Shown here: piece after piece, positions 35,273-42,625 of the stretch
Position numbering within the stretch: position 1 is the stretch's first letter
Layout: the number at the start of each line of letters is the position of its first letter
Source of the DNA: an uncultured Caryophanales bacterium
GTDB taxonomy: Bacteria > Bacillota_I > Bacilli_A > RFN20 > CAG-826
Length of the DNA stretch: 44,967 nt
Direction of reading: 5' to 3'
Assembly (NCBI GenBank): GCA_946647665.1
Contig: CAMPCW010000004.1
Span: forward strand, 1 to 44,967
The notes under the pieces: generated by a model
Told to the model about the DNA's origin: nothing
What the model saw: only the letters and a program-made list of their open reading frames with translations
Database searches by the model: none
Program-made: the position numbers and the translations under genes

Positions 35273-36889
35273 ATGGAAATTAAAGAAAGTTTAAAACTAA
35301 ATATCCAACAAGCATTAAAGTCACTTAATGTTGATTTGGACTTAGAACAAATCATTATTGAAAACTCTAAAGATCCAACTCACGGAGACTTTGCTAGCAA
35401 TGTGGCAATGAAATCTTGCCGCTACTTTGGTAAAGCCCCTAAAGATGTCGCTGAACTTATCGTTTCCAAATTAGATTTATCTAATATTAAAAAAGTGGAA
35501 ATTGCGGGTCCAGGATTTATTAATTTCTTCATGAAAAACGACTCTATTAGTTCTTTGATTAACAATATTATCGTTTTAAACGACAACTATGGTCGCGGAG
35601 AAAAGAAAAACAAAAAGATTAATGTTGAATTTGTTTCGGCTAATCCAACTGGTGATTTACATGTTGGTCACGCTAGAGGTGCGGCTATTGGAGATGCTAT
35701 TTCTAGAATCTTAACTTTTGATGGCTATGATGTGACTAGGGAATATTATATAAATGATGCTGGTAACCAAATTGACCACTTAGGTGAATCTTTAATCGAA
35801 AGATACAAAGAAATCTTAGGTTTACCATTTGAACTTCCTGCTGATGGATATCATGGGGAAGATGTTAGATTAGTAGCTAAACGCATCTATGATGAATTTG
35901 GCCCAGATTTATTATCTAGACCTGACCACTTTGAATTTTTCAAAGAAAAAGGAATGGAATATGAGTTAGATAAGATTAAAGAAGATCTAAAAAATTATAA
36001 CATCGTCTTTGATGTTTTCTCTTCTGAGAAAAAGATTAGAGCAGGTGGTGCAATTGAAAAAGAAATTGAATATTTAAAAGACCATGTCTATGAATCTGAA
36101 GGAGCATTAGTTTTAAAGACTACAGATTTTTTAGATGATAAAGATAGAGTTATTAAAAAAAGTAATGGCGAATATACATATTTCATGCCTGATATTATTT
36201 ATCACGTGAATAAAATGAGCCGTGGATTTGATCAATTAATTGATGTTTTAGGAGCGGACCATCATGGTTATATTAACCGTATGAAATCTGCTTTAATGAT
36301 GCATGGTTATTCTCCTGATTGCTTACAAATTGAATTAATTCAAATGGTCAGAATGATGAAAGACGGAGAAGAATTTAAACTATCTAAACGTACTGGGAAT
36401 GGGTACACATTACGCGAATTATGCGATGACGCTGGCGTAGATGCTGCTAGATATTTCTTCGTGATGAGAAACGCTAGTGGCCATTTAGATTTCGACCTCG
36501 ATTTAGCAGTTAAACAAAGTAGTGATAATCCTGTGTATTATGCTCAATATGCACATGCACGTCTTTGCTCAATTTTAGCAAGTGCCTCCGATATCAAAGC
36601 TAATGAATCACCTTTATTAACTATGCCAAGTGAGTTAGATTTGGCTAAAGCTTTATCTAATTTCCCAGAAGTAGTAAAAACTGCTTCTAAAGAAAGAGCC
36701 CCTTATAAAATTACTAACTACATTCATGAAGTCGCTGAAAAGATTCATGCCTTCTATACTGAATGTCGAGTTATAGATCGAGATAACTTAGAAGTTACCT
36801 CAAATAGATTAGGTTTATGCCTAGCCTCTAAAATTGTTATGAAAAATGCATTAACTTTAGTGGGTGTAAGTGCCCCTACAAGAATGTAA
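35273..36889 (+). CDS. argS: Arginyl-tRNA synthetase
   Basis: Class I synthetase charging tRNA-Arg. The 538 residues carry the N-terminal additional domain, the HIGH-type motif HVGH near 129 (ANPTGDLHVGHARGAA) and the KMSKS equivalent KLSKRTGN near 370. The DALR anticodon-binding C-terminal domain follows (YAQYAHARLCSIL ... LGLCLASKIVMKNALTLVGVSAP). It is transcribed from a TATAAT promoter with a very short leader. rpoE follows 17 nt later with its own AAAGGAG; argS and rpoE are close in B. subtilis as well. Confidence 0.97.
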   Translation: MEIKESLKLNIQQALKSLNVDLDLEQIIIENSKDPTHGDFASNVAMKSCRYFGKAPKDVAELIVSKLDLSNIKKVEIAGPGFINFFMKNDSISSLINNIIVLNDNYGRGEKKNKKINVEFVSANPTGDLHVGHARGAAIGDAISRILTFDGYDVTREYYINDAGNQIDHLGESLIERYKEILGLPFELPADGYHGEDVRLVAKRIYDEFGPDLLSRPDHFEFFKEKGMEYELDKIKEDLKNYNIVFDVFSSEKKIRAGGAIEKEIEYLKDHVYESEGALVLKTTDFLDDKDRVIKKSNGEYTYFMPDIIYHVNKMSRGFDQLIDVLGADHHGYINRMKSALMMHGYSPDCLQIELIQMVRMMKDGEEFKLSKRTGNGYTLRELCDDAGVDAARYFFVMRNASGHLDFDLDLAVKQSSDNPVYYAQYAHARLCSILASASDIKANESPLLTMPSELDLAKALSNFPEVVKTASKERAPYKITNYIHEVAEKIHAFYTECRVIDRDNLEVTSNRLGLCLASKIVMKNALTLVGVSAPTRM

Positions 36890-36906
36890 GAAAGGAGACA
36901 TATAAT

Positions 36907-37296
36907 ATGTCTAAATCTTTAATTGAATATGCTTATGAATTTGTTTCAAAGCATAAAGAATCAGTCAACTTCAAAGAAATTTGGGAGTATGTAAAAAAAG
37001 AAGCCGGATTAAGTGAAGAACAAGCAAACGCTAAAGTTGGTCAATTCTTCACCAATATGATGCTTGATGGCCGTTTTATTACTCTTGGTGAAAATGAATG
37101 GGACTTAAGAGAAAGACACGTCTTTGATAAAGTTCACATCGATATGAGAGACGTCTATAGTGATGTGCAAACTAGCGATGATGACATCGAAGAAAAAGAC
37201 GAAGAGGAAGAAGAATACAATAAAGTCTTTGAAGATGAGTCTGGTTCTGAAGCTGAAGAAGATGCTGAAGAAAAGGATGAACTTTCCGAAAATTAG
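36907..37296 (+). CDS. rpoE: DNA-directed RNA polymerase delta subunit
   Basis: Firmicutes-specific RNA polymerase subunit that increases specificity and recycling. The 129 residues split into an N-terminal HARE-HTH fold (1 to about 85; KEIWEYVKKEAG ... GQFFTNMMLDGRFITLGENEWDLRER) and an extremely acidic tail of about 45 residues rich in Asp/Glu. This two-part design is diagnostic. The tail is shorter than that of B. subtilis delta (173 residues total). A strong AAAGGAG precedes ATG. Confidence 0.95.
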   Translation: MSKSLIEYAYEFVSKHKESVNFKEIWEYVKKEAGLSEEQANAKVGQFFTNMMLDGRFITLGENEWDLRERHVFDKVHIDMRDVYSDVQTSDDDIEEKDEEEEEYNKVFEDESGSEAEEDAEEKDELSEN

Positions 37297-37305
37297 TTTA
37301 AAGTT

Positions 37306-38259
37306 ATGTTTGAACAAATTTGGGATTTAATCAAAAAGAACGATTCCATTGTGATTTATGGTCACATTAATCCCGATGGAGATTGTTATGGTTCTCAAGT
37401 CGGTTTGAAGGAAATTATTCTTTCAAATTTGCCCGGTAAGAAAGTCTATATCACTGGATCTGGAGTTCCTCCATTTTTTGATGTGATTTGTAAGATGGAT
37501 GAAGTCGATGACGAGACTATTAAAAATAGCTTGGCAATTATCGTGGACGGTAATGATTTAGCAAGAATGGAAGATTCTAGAATCTTCACCGCTAAAGAAT
37601 TTGCTAAAATTGACCATCACATTGATACCGGCACATTTAAAGAAGGTCCATATATTGTTGATGTTGATGCCAATAGCACTTGCGATATTATTACAGGCTT
37701 AGTGATAGAACATAATTTAAAGCTTTCTAAACTAGCTGCAAACGCTTTATTCCTTGGTATTCTTACCGATAGTGCCAGATTCCAATTCGTTTCTAATTTC
37801 CCTCAAACATTTGAAAGAGCGAAATTCTTATGTGAACATGGTGCTAACCCAAATAAAATCAACCGTGTTTTATCTAAATCTGATGAAATCTCTTTAGCAG
37901 CCAAAGGTTATGTTATGTCTCACTATAAGAAATCTAAAGAAGGTGTCATTTCTATTGTTTTAGATCGTCACACTTTAAAAGAACTTAACATTTCTGCTAA
38001 CCATGCATCTAATTTGATAAATTTATTAGGAAATATTGAGGGTTATCCTATTTGGTGTTCTTTTGCTGAATACGCAGATGGAAGAGTAAGAGCGGAATTT
38101 AGAAGTAATGGTCCAGAAGTACAACCAGTCGCTGTTAGTGTTGGTGGTGGTGGACACGCTCATGCTAGTGGAGCCCAACTCCAATCTTTAGATTACAATC
38201 AAATTGATGTTATTATTCGTAAACTCGATCAAGCAATTATCAATTGGAGAAAAAAATAA
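37306..38259 (+). CDS. nrnA: Bifunctional oligoribonuclease and pAp phosphatase NrnA
   Basis: DHH/DHHA1 phosphoesterase that degrades nanoRNAs and dephosphorylates pAp, the by-product of sulfate and acyl-carrier activation. The 317 residues have metal motifs HINPDGDCYGSQ, VDGND and KIDHHID, and the C-terminal DHHA1 substrate motif SVGGGGHAHASGAQL. The DHH core and GGGGHxxASG are intact. It starts 9 nt after rpoE. The following gene is a CysQ-type phosphatase, which in other bacteria also acts on pAp, a notable pairing. It completes the RNA decay begun by RNase Y elsewhere in the window. Confidence 0.95.
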   Translation: MFEQIWDLIKKNDSIVIYGHINPDGDCYGSQVGLKEIILSNLPGKKVYITGSGVPPFFDVICKMDEVDDETIKNSLAIIVDGNDLARMEDSRIFTAKEFAKIDHHIDTGTFKEGPYIVDVDANSTCDIITGLVIEHNLKLSKLAANALFLGILTDSARFQFVSNFPQTFERAKFLCEHGANPNKINRVLSKSDEISLAAKGYVMSHYKKSKEGVISIVLDRHTLKELNISANHASNLINLLGNIEGYPIWCSFAEYADGRVRAEFRSNGPEVQPVAVSVGGGGHAHASGAQLQSLDYNQIDVIIRKLDQAIINWRKK

Positions 38260-38261
38260 TT

Positions 38262-39038
38262 ATGTGGGAAAAAGAATTACAAGCTGCTATTGAAGCTGGT
38301 TTATTAGCCAAAAAGAAAATCATGGAGATTTATGCTCAACATTTTGATGTTGAAATTAAAGAAGATAATTCTCCAGTTACCATTGCTGATAAAAGCGCTG
38401 ATGAAATAATTAGAAATTATTTACATGAAAAGTTCCCTACTCATGCTTTTTTAACAGAAGAAAGTACTGATAATCTTGATAGATTAAAAAATGATTTTGT
38501 CTGGATTGTTGATCCAGTTGATGGCACTAAAGATTTTGTGGCTAAAGACGGTGAATTTACCACTAATATTGCTTTAGCTTATAAACATGAACTAGTAGTG
38601 GGTGTAGTTGTTGCTCCTGCAATTGATGAAATGTATTTTGCTTCAAAAGGTAATGGTAGTTATTTTCAAAAAGGTAATGAGAAGCCAATTAAGATACACG
38701 TGAATGATAAAACTGAAGATTTAACTATGTTAATCAGTGTCTTCCACTTCAACGATGCTGAAAAAGAATTTATCGAAAAACATAGCGATAAAATCAAACA
38801 CGTGGAAAGAAAAGGCAGTTCTTTAAAACCTTGCGCAATTGCACATGGCCTAGCGGAAATCACCTTAAGAAGAAGCCCAAACACTAAAGAATGGGATACA
38901 GCAGCTTGCCAAATCGTTGTCGAAGAAGCAGGTGGCTTATTTGTGGAACCAGATGGTACCCCTATAAAATATAACCGTGAAGATGTTTATAATCGTAAAG
39001 GTTATACAGTAGTGAACCGCAAAGAAAACTTATTCTAA
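38262..39038 (+). CDS. cysQ: 3'(2'),5'-bisphosphate nucleotidase / inositol monophosphatase family (CysQ-like)
   Basis: Li+-sensitive metal-dependent phosphatase fold of 258 residues (ATG 38262 preferred over TTG 38244, which lies inside nrnA). Motifs are EESTDN (metal), VDPVDGTKDF and EWDTAACQIVVEEAGG, arranged as in the IMPase/CysQ family. VDPVDGTKDF and the GEFTTNIALA region resemble CysQ more than inositol monophosphatase, but substrate cannot be proven from sequence. It sits 2 nt after nrnA, another pAp phosphatase, supporting the nucleotidase reading. A very strong bidirectional terminator follows. Confidence 0.88.
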   Translation: MWEKELQAAIEAGLLAKKKIMEIYAQHFDVEIKEDNSPVTIADKSADEIIRNYLHEKFPTHAFLTEESTDNLDRLKNDFVWIVDPVDGTKDFVAKDGEFTTNIALAYKHELVVGVVVAPAIDEMYFASKGNGSYFQKGNEKPIKIHVNDKTEDLTMLISVFHFNDAEKEFIEKHSDKIKHVERKGSSLKPCAIAHGLAEITLRRSPNTKEWDTAACQIVVEEAGGLFVEPDGTPIKYNREDVYNRKGYTVVNRKENLF

Positions 39039-39056
39039 TTTATTAATAAATTAAAA

Positions 39057-39082
39057 GGACTCGAGAAATCGAGTCCATTTTT
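39057..39082. terminator. Bidirectional terminator between cysQ and tRNA-Gln
   Basis: GGACTCGA-GAAA-TCGAGTCC is a perfect 8-bp stem with a GNRA loop, followed by ATTTTT on the plus strand. On the minus strand the same stem is followed by TTTTAATTT, so it can serve both the argS-cysQ unit and the tRNA-Gln transcript. Confidence 0.9.
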
Positions 39083-39088
39083 ATTATT

Positions 39089-39163
39089 TGGCTGGGGTAC
39101 TTGGGATCGAACCAAGGAATGTCGGAGTCAGAGGCCGATGCCTTACCGCTTGGCTATACCCCA
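39089..39163 (-). tRNA. tRNA-Gln (anticodon CUG)
   Basis: A 75-nt cloverleaf with encoded CCA. The acceptor is TGGGGTA/TACCCCA with discriminator G. The D arm is GCC-AAGCGGTAA-GGC, the anticodon loop CTCTGAC (CUG, reading CAG), and the T arm CTTGG-TTCGATC-CCAAG. Position 31-39 is C opposite U, a mismatch in the anticodon stem where Gln tRNAs usually have a pair. The 5' end lies 1 nt after the stop codon of the upstream minus-strand gene. Confidence 0.93.
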
Positions 39164-39164
39164 A

Positions 39165-40283
39165 TTATTCCGCAAGTCTAACTTCAACTACACCAGGAAC
39201 TTCTTCTTGAAGAATAACTTCCACAAGGTCTTTGATATCACTATAAGCGTAGGAGCAGCCTTGGCACGCTCCAATCATTTTGACATAGACAATCCCGTCG
39301 TTAAAGGAAACGAATTCGCAATCTCCTCCGTCTTTTCTTAAGAAGTGTCTAATTTTATCTAGTGTTGAAATAATTAATTTTTCTGTATCGTCCATAATCT
39401 TATCGTCTTTAATTTCTAATTTATATCCGTCATAAGCATCCTTAGCGTTATTTAAGAAATGAGTTGCAACTTCTAAGAAATTATAGCCGTGCTTTTCTCC
39501 TTCTCCACGGTAGTGCTTAGTAACTGCTACATTATACCACTGAAGTGAGATATAAATCCTCCATAAATAATATCTTTTTATTTGATCCTGACTAGGATTA
39601 TTTAAAAAATATTTGTTTAAAAGTTCTCTTCCTTCAGAAACAAATCCATTTCCAAAACAGCTAATATCGTAAATTGGATCGTTATTTCCAACAAATTCAA
39701 AATCTATAAAGTAGTATTCATTATCTGGAGTTTTAATGATGTTACTTCTTTGAGCGTCATTATGACATAAAGCTTTCTTTTGACTTTCTAAATATTCTTT
39801 ATGTTCAAATAAGAAATCTCTTAATTCTTTATATAAAGGAGAGACTTCTTTTTGAAATGAAAGCGCCTCTTTTTCATAAGTTTCAGTGAATCTAACAAAT
39901 GGAGCGTAGTCAGTTTTTGATAAAACTGGTGAGGAATGCAAATCTCTAAATAATTGAGCAATCTTTTCATAATCAAAAGAATCAATTTTGTCTAATGATT
40001 GTCCTTCGATAAATTCATTAATCTTAATGCCTTTAGTTTCATCAAAATAGACGTTTCTACTTGTGATGCCAATCGCGTAGAAAATTCTTTGATGTTCTTT
40101 TTCTAATGGACGATCAACCATTTCGTTAGCTTGCTCAGTAGAAATATAAAGAACATATTTTTTATCATCTTTATCTTTAATAATATAGGAAATATTCATC
40201 ATTCCACCCACTAAAGGAGAAACGATTTCGCTACCCTTACCAAGCACATTTTCGATTAAAGAAAGGATTTCTTCTTTTTTCAT
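39165..40283 (-). CDS. Choline/aminoglycoside kinase-like phosphotransferase fused to a NifU C-terminal domain
   Basis: A 372-residue two-domain protein. Residues 1 to about 290 form a protein-kinase-like phosphotransferase of the choline kinase/LicA/APH family. H174-N175-D176 with N181 (CHNDAQRSN) is the catalytic loop, and D194-F195-E196 the metal motif. NNDPIYDIS is typical of choline kinases, and VGGMMNISYII is the glycine-rich loop. Residues 297-372 are a NifU-like iron-sulfur scaffold domain with C340-x2-C343 (GACQGCSYAYSDI). The junction is one uninterrupted reading frame. An internal ATG at 39393-39395 (M297) coincides with the usual start of free NifU domains, but has no clear ribosome binding site. 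An extended -10 gives a leaderless transcript. I know of no named family with this fusion. Confidence 0.82.
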   Translation of the reverse strand: MKKEEILSLIENVLGKGSEIVSPLVGGMMNISYIIKDKDDKKYVLYISTEQANEMVDRPLEKEHQRIFYAIGITSRNVYFDETKGIKINEFIEGQSLDKIDSFDYEKIAQLFRDLHSSPVLSKTDYAPFVRFTETYEKEALSFQKEVSPLYKELRDFLFEHKEYLESQKKALCHNDAQRSNIIKTPDNEYYFIDFEFVGNNDPIYDISCFGNGFVSEGRELLNKYFLNNPSQDQIKRYYLWRIYISLQWYNVAVTKHYRGEGEKHGYNFLEVATHFLNNAKDAYDGYKLEIKDDKIMDDTEKLIISTLDKIRHFLRKDGGDCEFVSFNDGIVYVKMIGACQGCSYAYSDIKDLVEVILQEEVPGVVEVRLAE

Positions 40284-40291
40284 AGCAACTT

Positions 40292-40300
40292 ATTATAGCA
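40292..40300 (-). promoter_or_regulatory. Extended -10 of the kinase-NifU gene
   Basis: TGCTATAAT on the minus strand, a perfect extended -10, ends 8 nt before the ATG. No Shine-Dalgarno sequence is present. Confidence 0.65.
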
Positions 40301-40318
40301 CCTATTTCAGATTTTAAT

Positions 40319-40337
40319 ATACAATTATTAATTGTAT
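40319..40337 (+). promoter_or_regulatory. 19-bp perfect palindrome across the VanZ gene start, candidate operator
   Basis: ATACAATTATTAATTGTAT is a perfect inverted repeat around a central T and includes the first two bases of the VanZ gene start codon. It lies between divergent promoters (TAATAT at 40315-40320 for the VanZ gene). A repressor here could control the VanZ/ABC operon. Confidence 0.5.
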
Positions 40338-40827
40338 GAAAGCCCGTAAAGTTTTATTCTATGTTTTCTTAGTTCTATCTATCGCTACCAATGTTTTGAT
40401 CATTGTTGAGTCCTCAATTGGTGGTGGAGGAAGTGCTGCTCAGTCCTTCTCTTTTAGTGAGTGGTTTGTAAATTTGTTAGAAAGTATCGGAATTTCTATT
40501 ACGGACAAGGAAGCTTTTCATGCGGTATTTAGAAAGCTAGTTGGCCACTTTTTACTCTTTGGTTTTTCTGGCTGTTTTACTATGTTGTCTCTAATTATGA
40601 ACGACTTTTTAACAAATAAATTTACTTGGAAAATTAATTTATTTTGTTTAGCTTTAGGTGTGACAGTTGCCATTATTAGCGAACTAATCCAAGCATTTGT
40701 TCCAGGAAGAGCAGGTACATTCACTGATGTATTTATTGATTTAGCAGGATATATATCGTTCGCCGGAATTACATATTTAATTTATTTTCTTGTTATTAGA
40801 CACAAAAGAAAGAAGATAGTTGAATAG
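40336..40827 (+). CDS. VanZ family membrane protein
   Basis: Integral membrane protein of 163 residues with about four hydrophobic helices. The VanZ-domain signature is visible in ISELIQAFVPGRAGTFTDVFIDLAGY. VanZ proteins are associated with glycopeptide (teicoplanin) tolerance in enterococci, but most chromosomal members have no proven role. It heads an operon with two ABC exporter half-transporters and a small membrane protein. An operator-like palindrome covers its start codon, and there is no Shine-Dalgarno sequence. Confidence 0.87.
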   Translation: MKARKVLFYVFLVLSIATNVLIIVESSIGGGGSAAQSFSFSEWFVNLLESIGISITDKEAFHAVFRKLVGHFLLFGFSGCFTMLSLIMNDFLTNKFTWKINLFCLALGVTVAIISELIQAFVPGRAGTFTDVFIDLAGYISFAGITYLIYFLVIRHKRKKIVE

Positions 40828-40828
40828 T

Positions 40829-42625
40829 ATGTTTTTGCTTTGGGGTAAACACATTAATAAATATTATTTGAAATACTTAATATTTTTTCTTGTTGGCTTA
40901 GCAAGCTTAATCACTGTTGACTGGTTCCAATTAGAGCTACCTGAAGTTTTGGGATCAATTGTTCAATATTTAAAAGATCATGGTACGATTGATTTAACCT
41001 CTTCTTTCTTTCACGACACGATGATACATGTTATCTATTTGGCCTTTATTCTTTTAGGTGGAAGAGTCTTATGGAGATTATCTTTATTATTTGCTTCCAA
41101 AAAGATTGAAGCTCATATGCGTCATGAGATTTATTTAAAGGCTGAAGCTCTTGATGTTACTTATTATCACTCCCATAAAATTGGCAATATCATGTCCTGG
41201 GCCACTAATGATTTAGACACTCTTGAAGAGTTTTTAGGTTGGGGCACATTGATGATGGTGGATGGCATATTCTTGACTTCTTTTGCTATTGTTAAGATGT
41301 TTGTTTTAACTCCATCTCTAGGATTAATTTCTTTACTACCAATTGCTCTTATTGCTTTAGTGGGTGCCTTATGTTCAGGAGCGATGAGTAATAGATGGAG
41401 ATTACGTCAAGAAGCTAACGATGCTTTATATGATTTTTCTCAAGAATCTTTTACCGGTATTAGAGTTATTAAAGCCTTCGTTAAAGAGAAACAACAAATC
41501 CACGAATTTCGCAAAATTGCCAAGAAAAGTAAGGAATTTGACGTCAAATTTGTTTTCGTATCCACACTTTTTGATGTTTTAATCGAAATTGTTATTGCTG
41601 TCATTGTCTCTATTATTTTAGGCTTTGGCGGCTGGTTTGTTTACGCTGCTATTACTGGTAATCCAGTTGTCATATTTGATCAAGCAATTATCATTCAACC
41701 AGGTGAACTTGTTACCTTTATTGGATACTTCTTCTCACTCATCTGGCCGATGATTGCTTTAGGACAAGTTGTAACAGGATTTTCTAAAGCAAGAGCATCA
41801 TATCATCGTATCGCTAATTTCTTAGATGTTCCTATTGATATAGTTGATAGTGAATCTGCTATTGATGTTGATATTAAAGGTAACATATCTTTTAATCATT
41901 TTTCTTTCACTTATCCTAATACCTCTAAAGAAGTTTTACATGATATTACTCTAGAGATTAAAAGAGGCCAGCAAATAGGAATTGTTGGCACTATTGGTAG
42001 TGGGAAAACGACATTAGTTAATTCTTTATTACATCTATATAATATTAACCCTCATCAAGTGTTTATTGATGGAACCGATATCAGTGAAATTAAGATTTCT
42101 TGCTTAAGAGAAGGAGTAGCACTAGCACCTCAAGATAACTTCTTATTTGCAGGTTCTATTTTAGATAATGTTGCCTTAACCGATGAAGAATATGATTTAG
42201 ATAAAGTTAATAAAGCTTGTGATGAGGCGGATATATCTAAAGACATCAAAGATTTTAAAGATGGAATGAATACTCTAATTGCTGAAGGTGGAGTTACTGT
42301 TTCTGGTGGACAAAAGCAAAGAATCTCTCTTGCTAGAGCAATATTTAAAAATTCTCCAATTCTTATTCTTGATGACGTAGTGTCCGCCGTTGATATTAAA
42401 ACCGAAGAAAATATTTTGCATAACATAAAAGAAAATAGAGCTGATAAGACTACTTTAATTGTGGCAAGTCGTGTATCTACTGTTATGCATATGGATAAAA
42501 TAATTGTTTTAAATAAAGGAAGACTTGAAGCTTTTGATACACCTCAGAACCTTTTAAAGTGTTCAGAAACATTTAAAACGATGTCCTTGTTACAGCAATT
42601 TAGCGTAAAGAAAGGAGATAAATAA
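40829..42625 (+). CDS. Heterodimeric ABC exporter half-transporter, degenerate site
   Basis: Type IV (ABCB-like) half-transporter of 598 residues from ATG 40829 (the track TTG 40820 lies within the VanZ gene). Six transmembrane helices span roughly residues 15-330. The NBD has Walker A GTIGSGKTT near 387, signature VSGGQKQRISLARAI near 490 and Walker B LILDDVVSAVD. The residue after the Walker B aspartate is Asp rather than the catalytic Glu, as in the non-hydrolysing half of heterodimers such as BmrCD/LmrCD. The partner gene begins at its stop (TAATG). Substrate is unknown; multidrug or lipid export is plausible. Confidence 0.93.
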   Translation: MFLLWGKHINKYYLKYLIFFLVGLASLITVDWFQLELPEVLGSIVQYLKDHGTIDLTSSFFHDTMIHVIYLAFILLGGRVLWRLSLLFASKKIEAHMRHEIYLKAEALDVTYYHSHKIGNIMSWATNDLDTLEEFLGWGTLMMVDGIFLTSFAIVKMFVLTPSLGLISLLPIALIALVGALCSGAMSNRWRLRQEANDALYDFSQESFTGIRVIKAFVKEKQQIHEFRKIAKKSKEFDVKFVFVSTLFDVLIEIVIAVIVSIILGFGGWFVYAAITGNPVVIFDQAIIIQPGELVTFIGYFFSLIWPMIALGQVVTGFSKARASYHRIANFLDVPIDIVDSESAIDVDIKGNISFNHFSFTYPNTSKEVLHDITLEIKRGQQIGIVGTIGSGKTTLVNSLLHLYNINPHQVFIDGTDISEIKISCLREGVALAPQDNFLFAGSILDNVALTDEEYDLDKVNKACDEADISKDIKDFKDGMNTLIAEGGVTVSGGQKQRISLARAIFKNSPILILDDVVSAVDIKTEENILHNIKENRADKTTLIVASRVSTVMHMDKIIVLNKGRLEAFDTPQNLLKCSETFKTMSLLQQFSVKKGDK

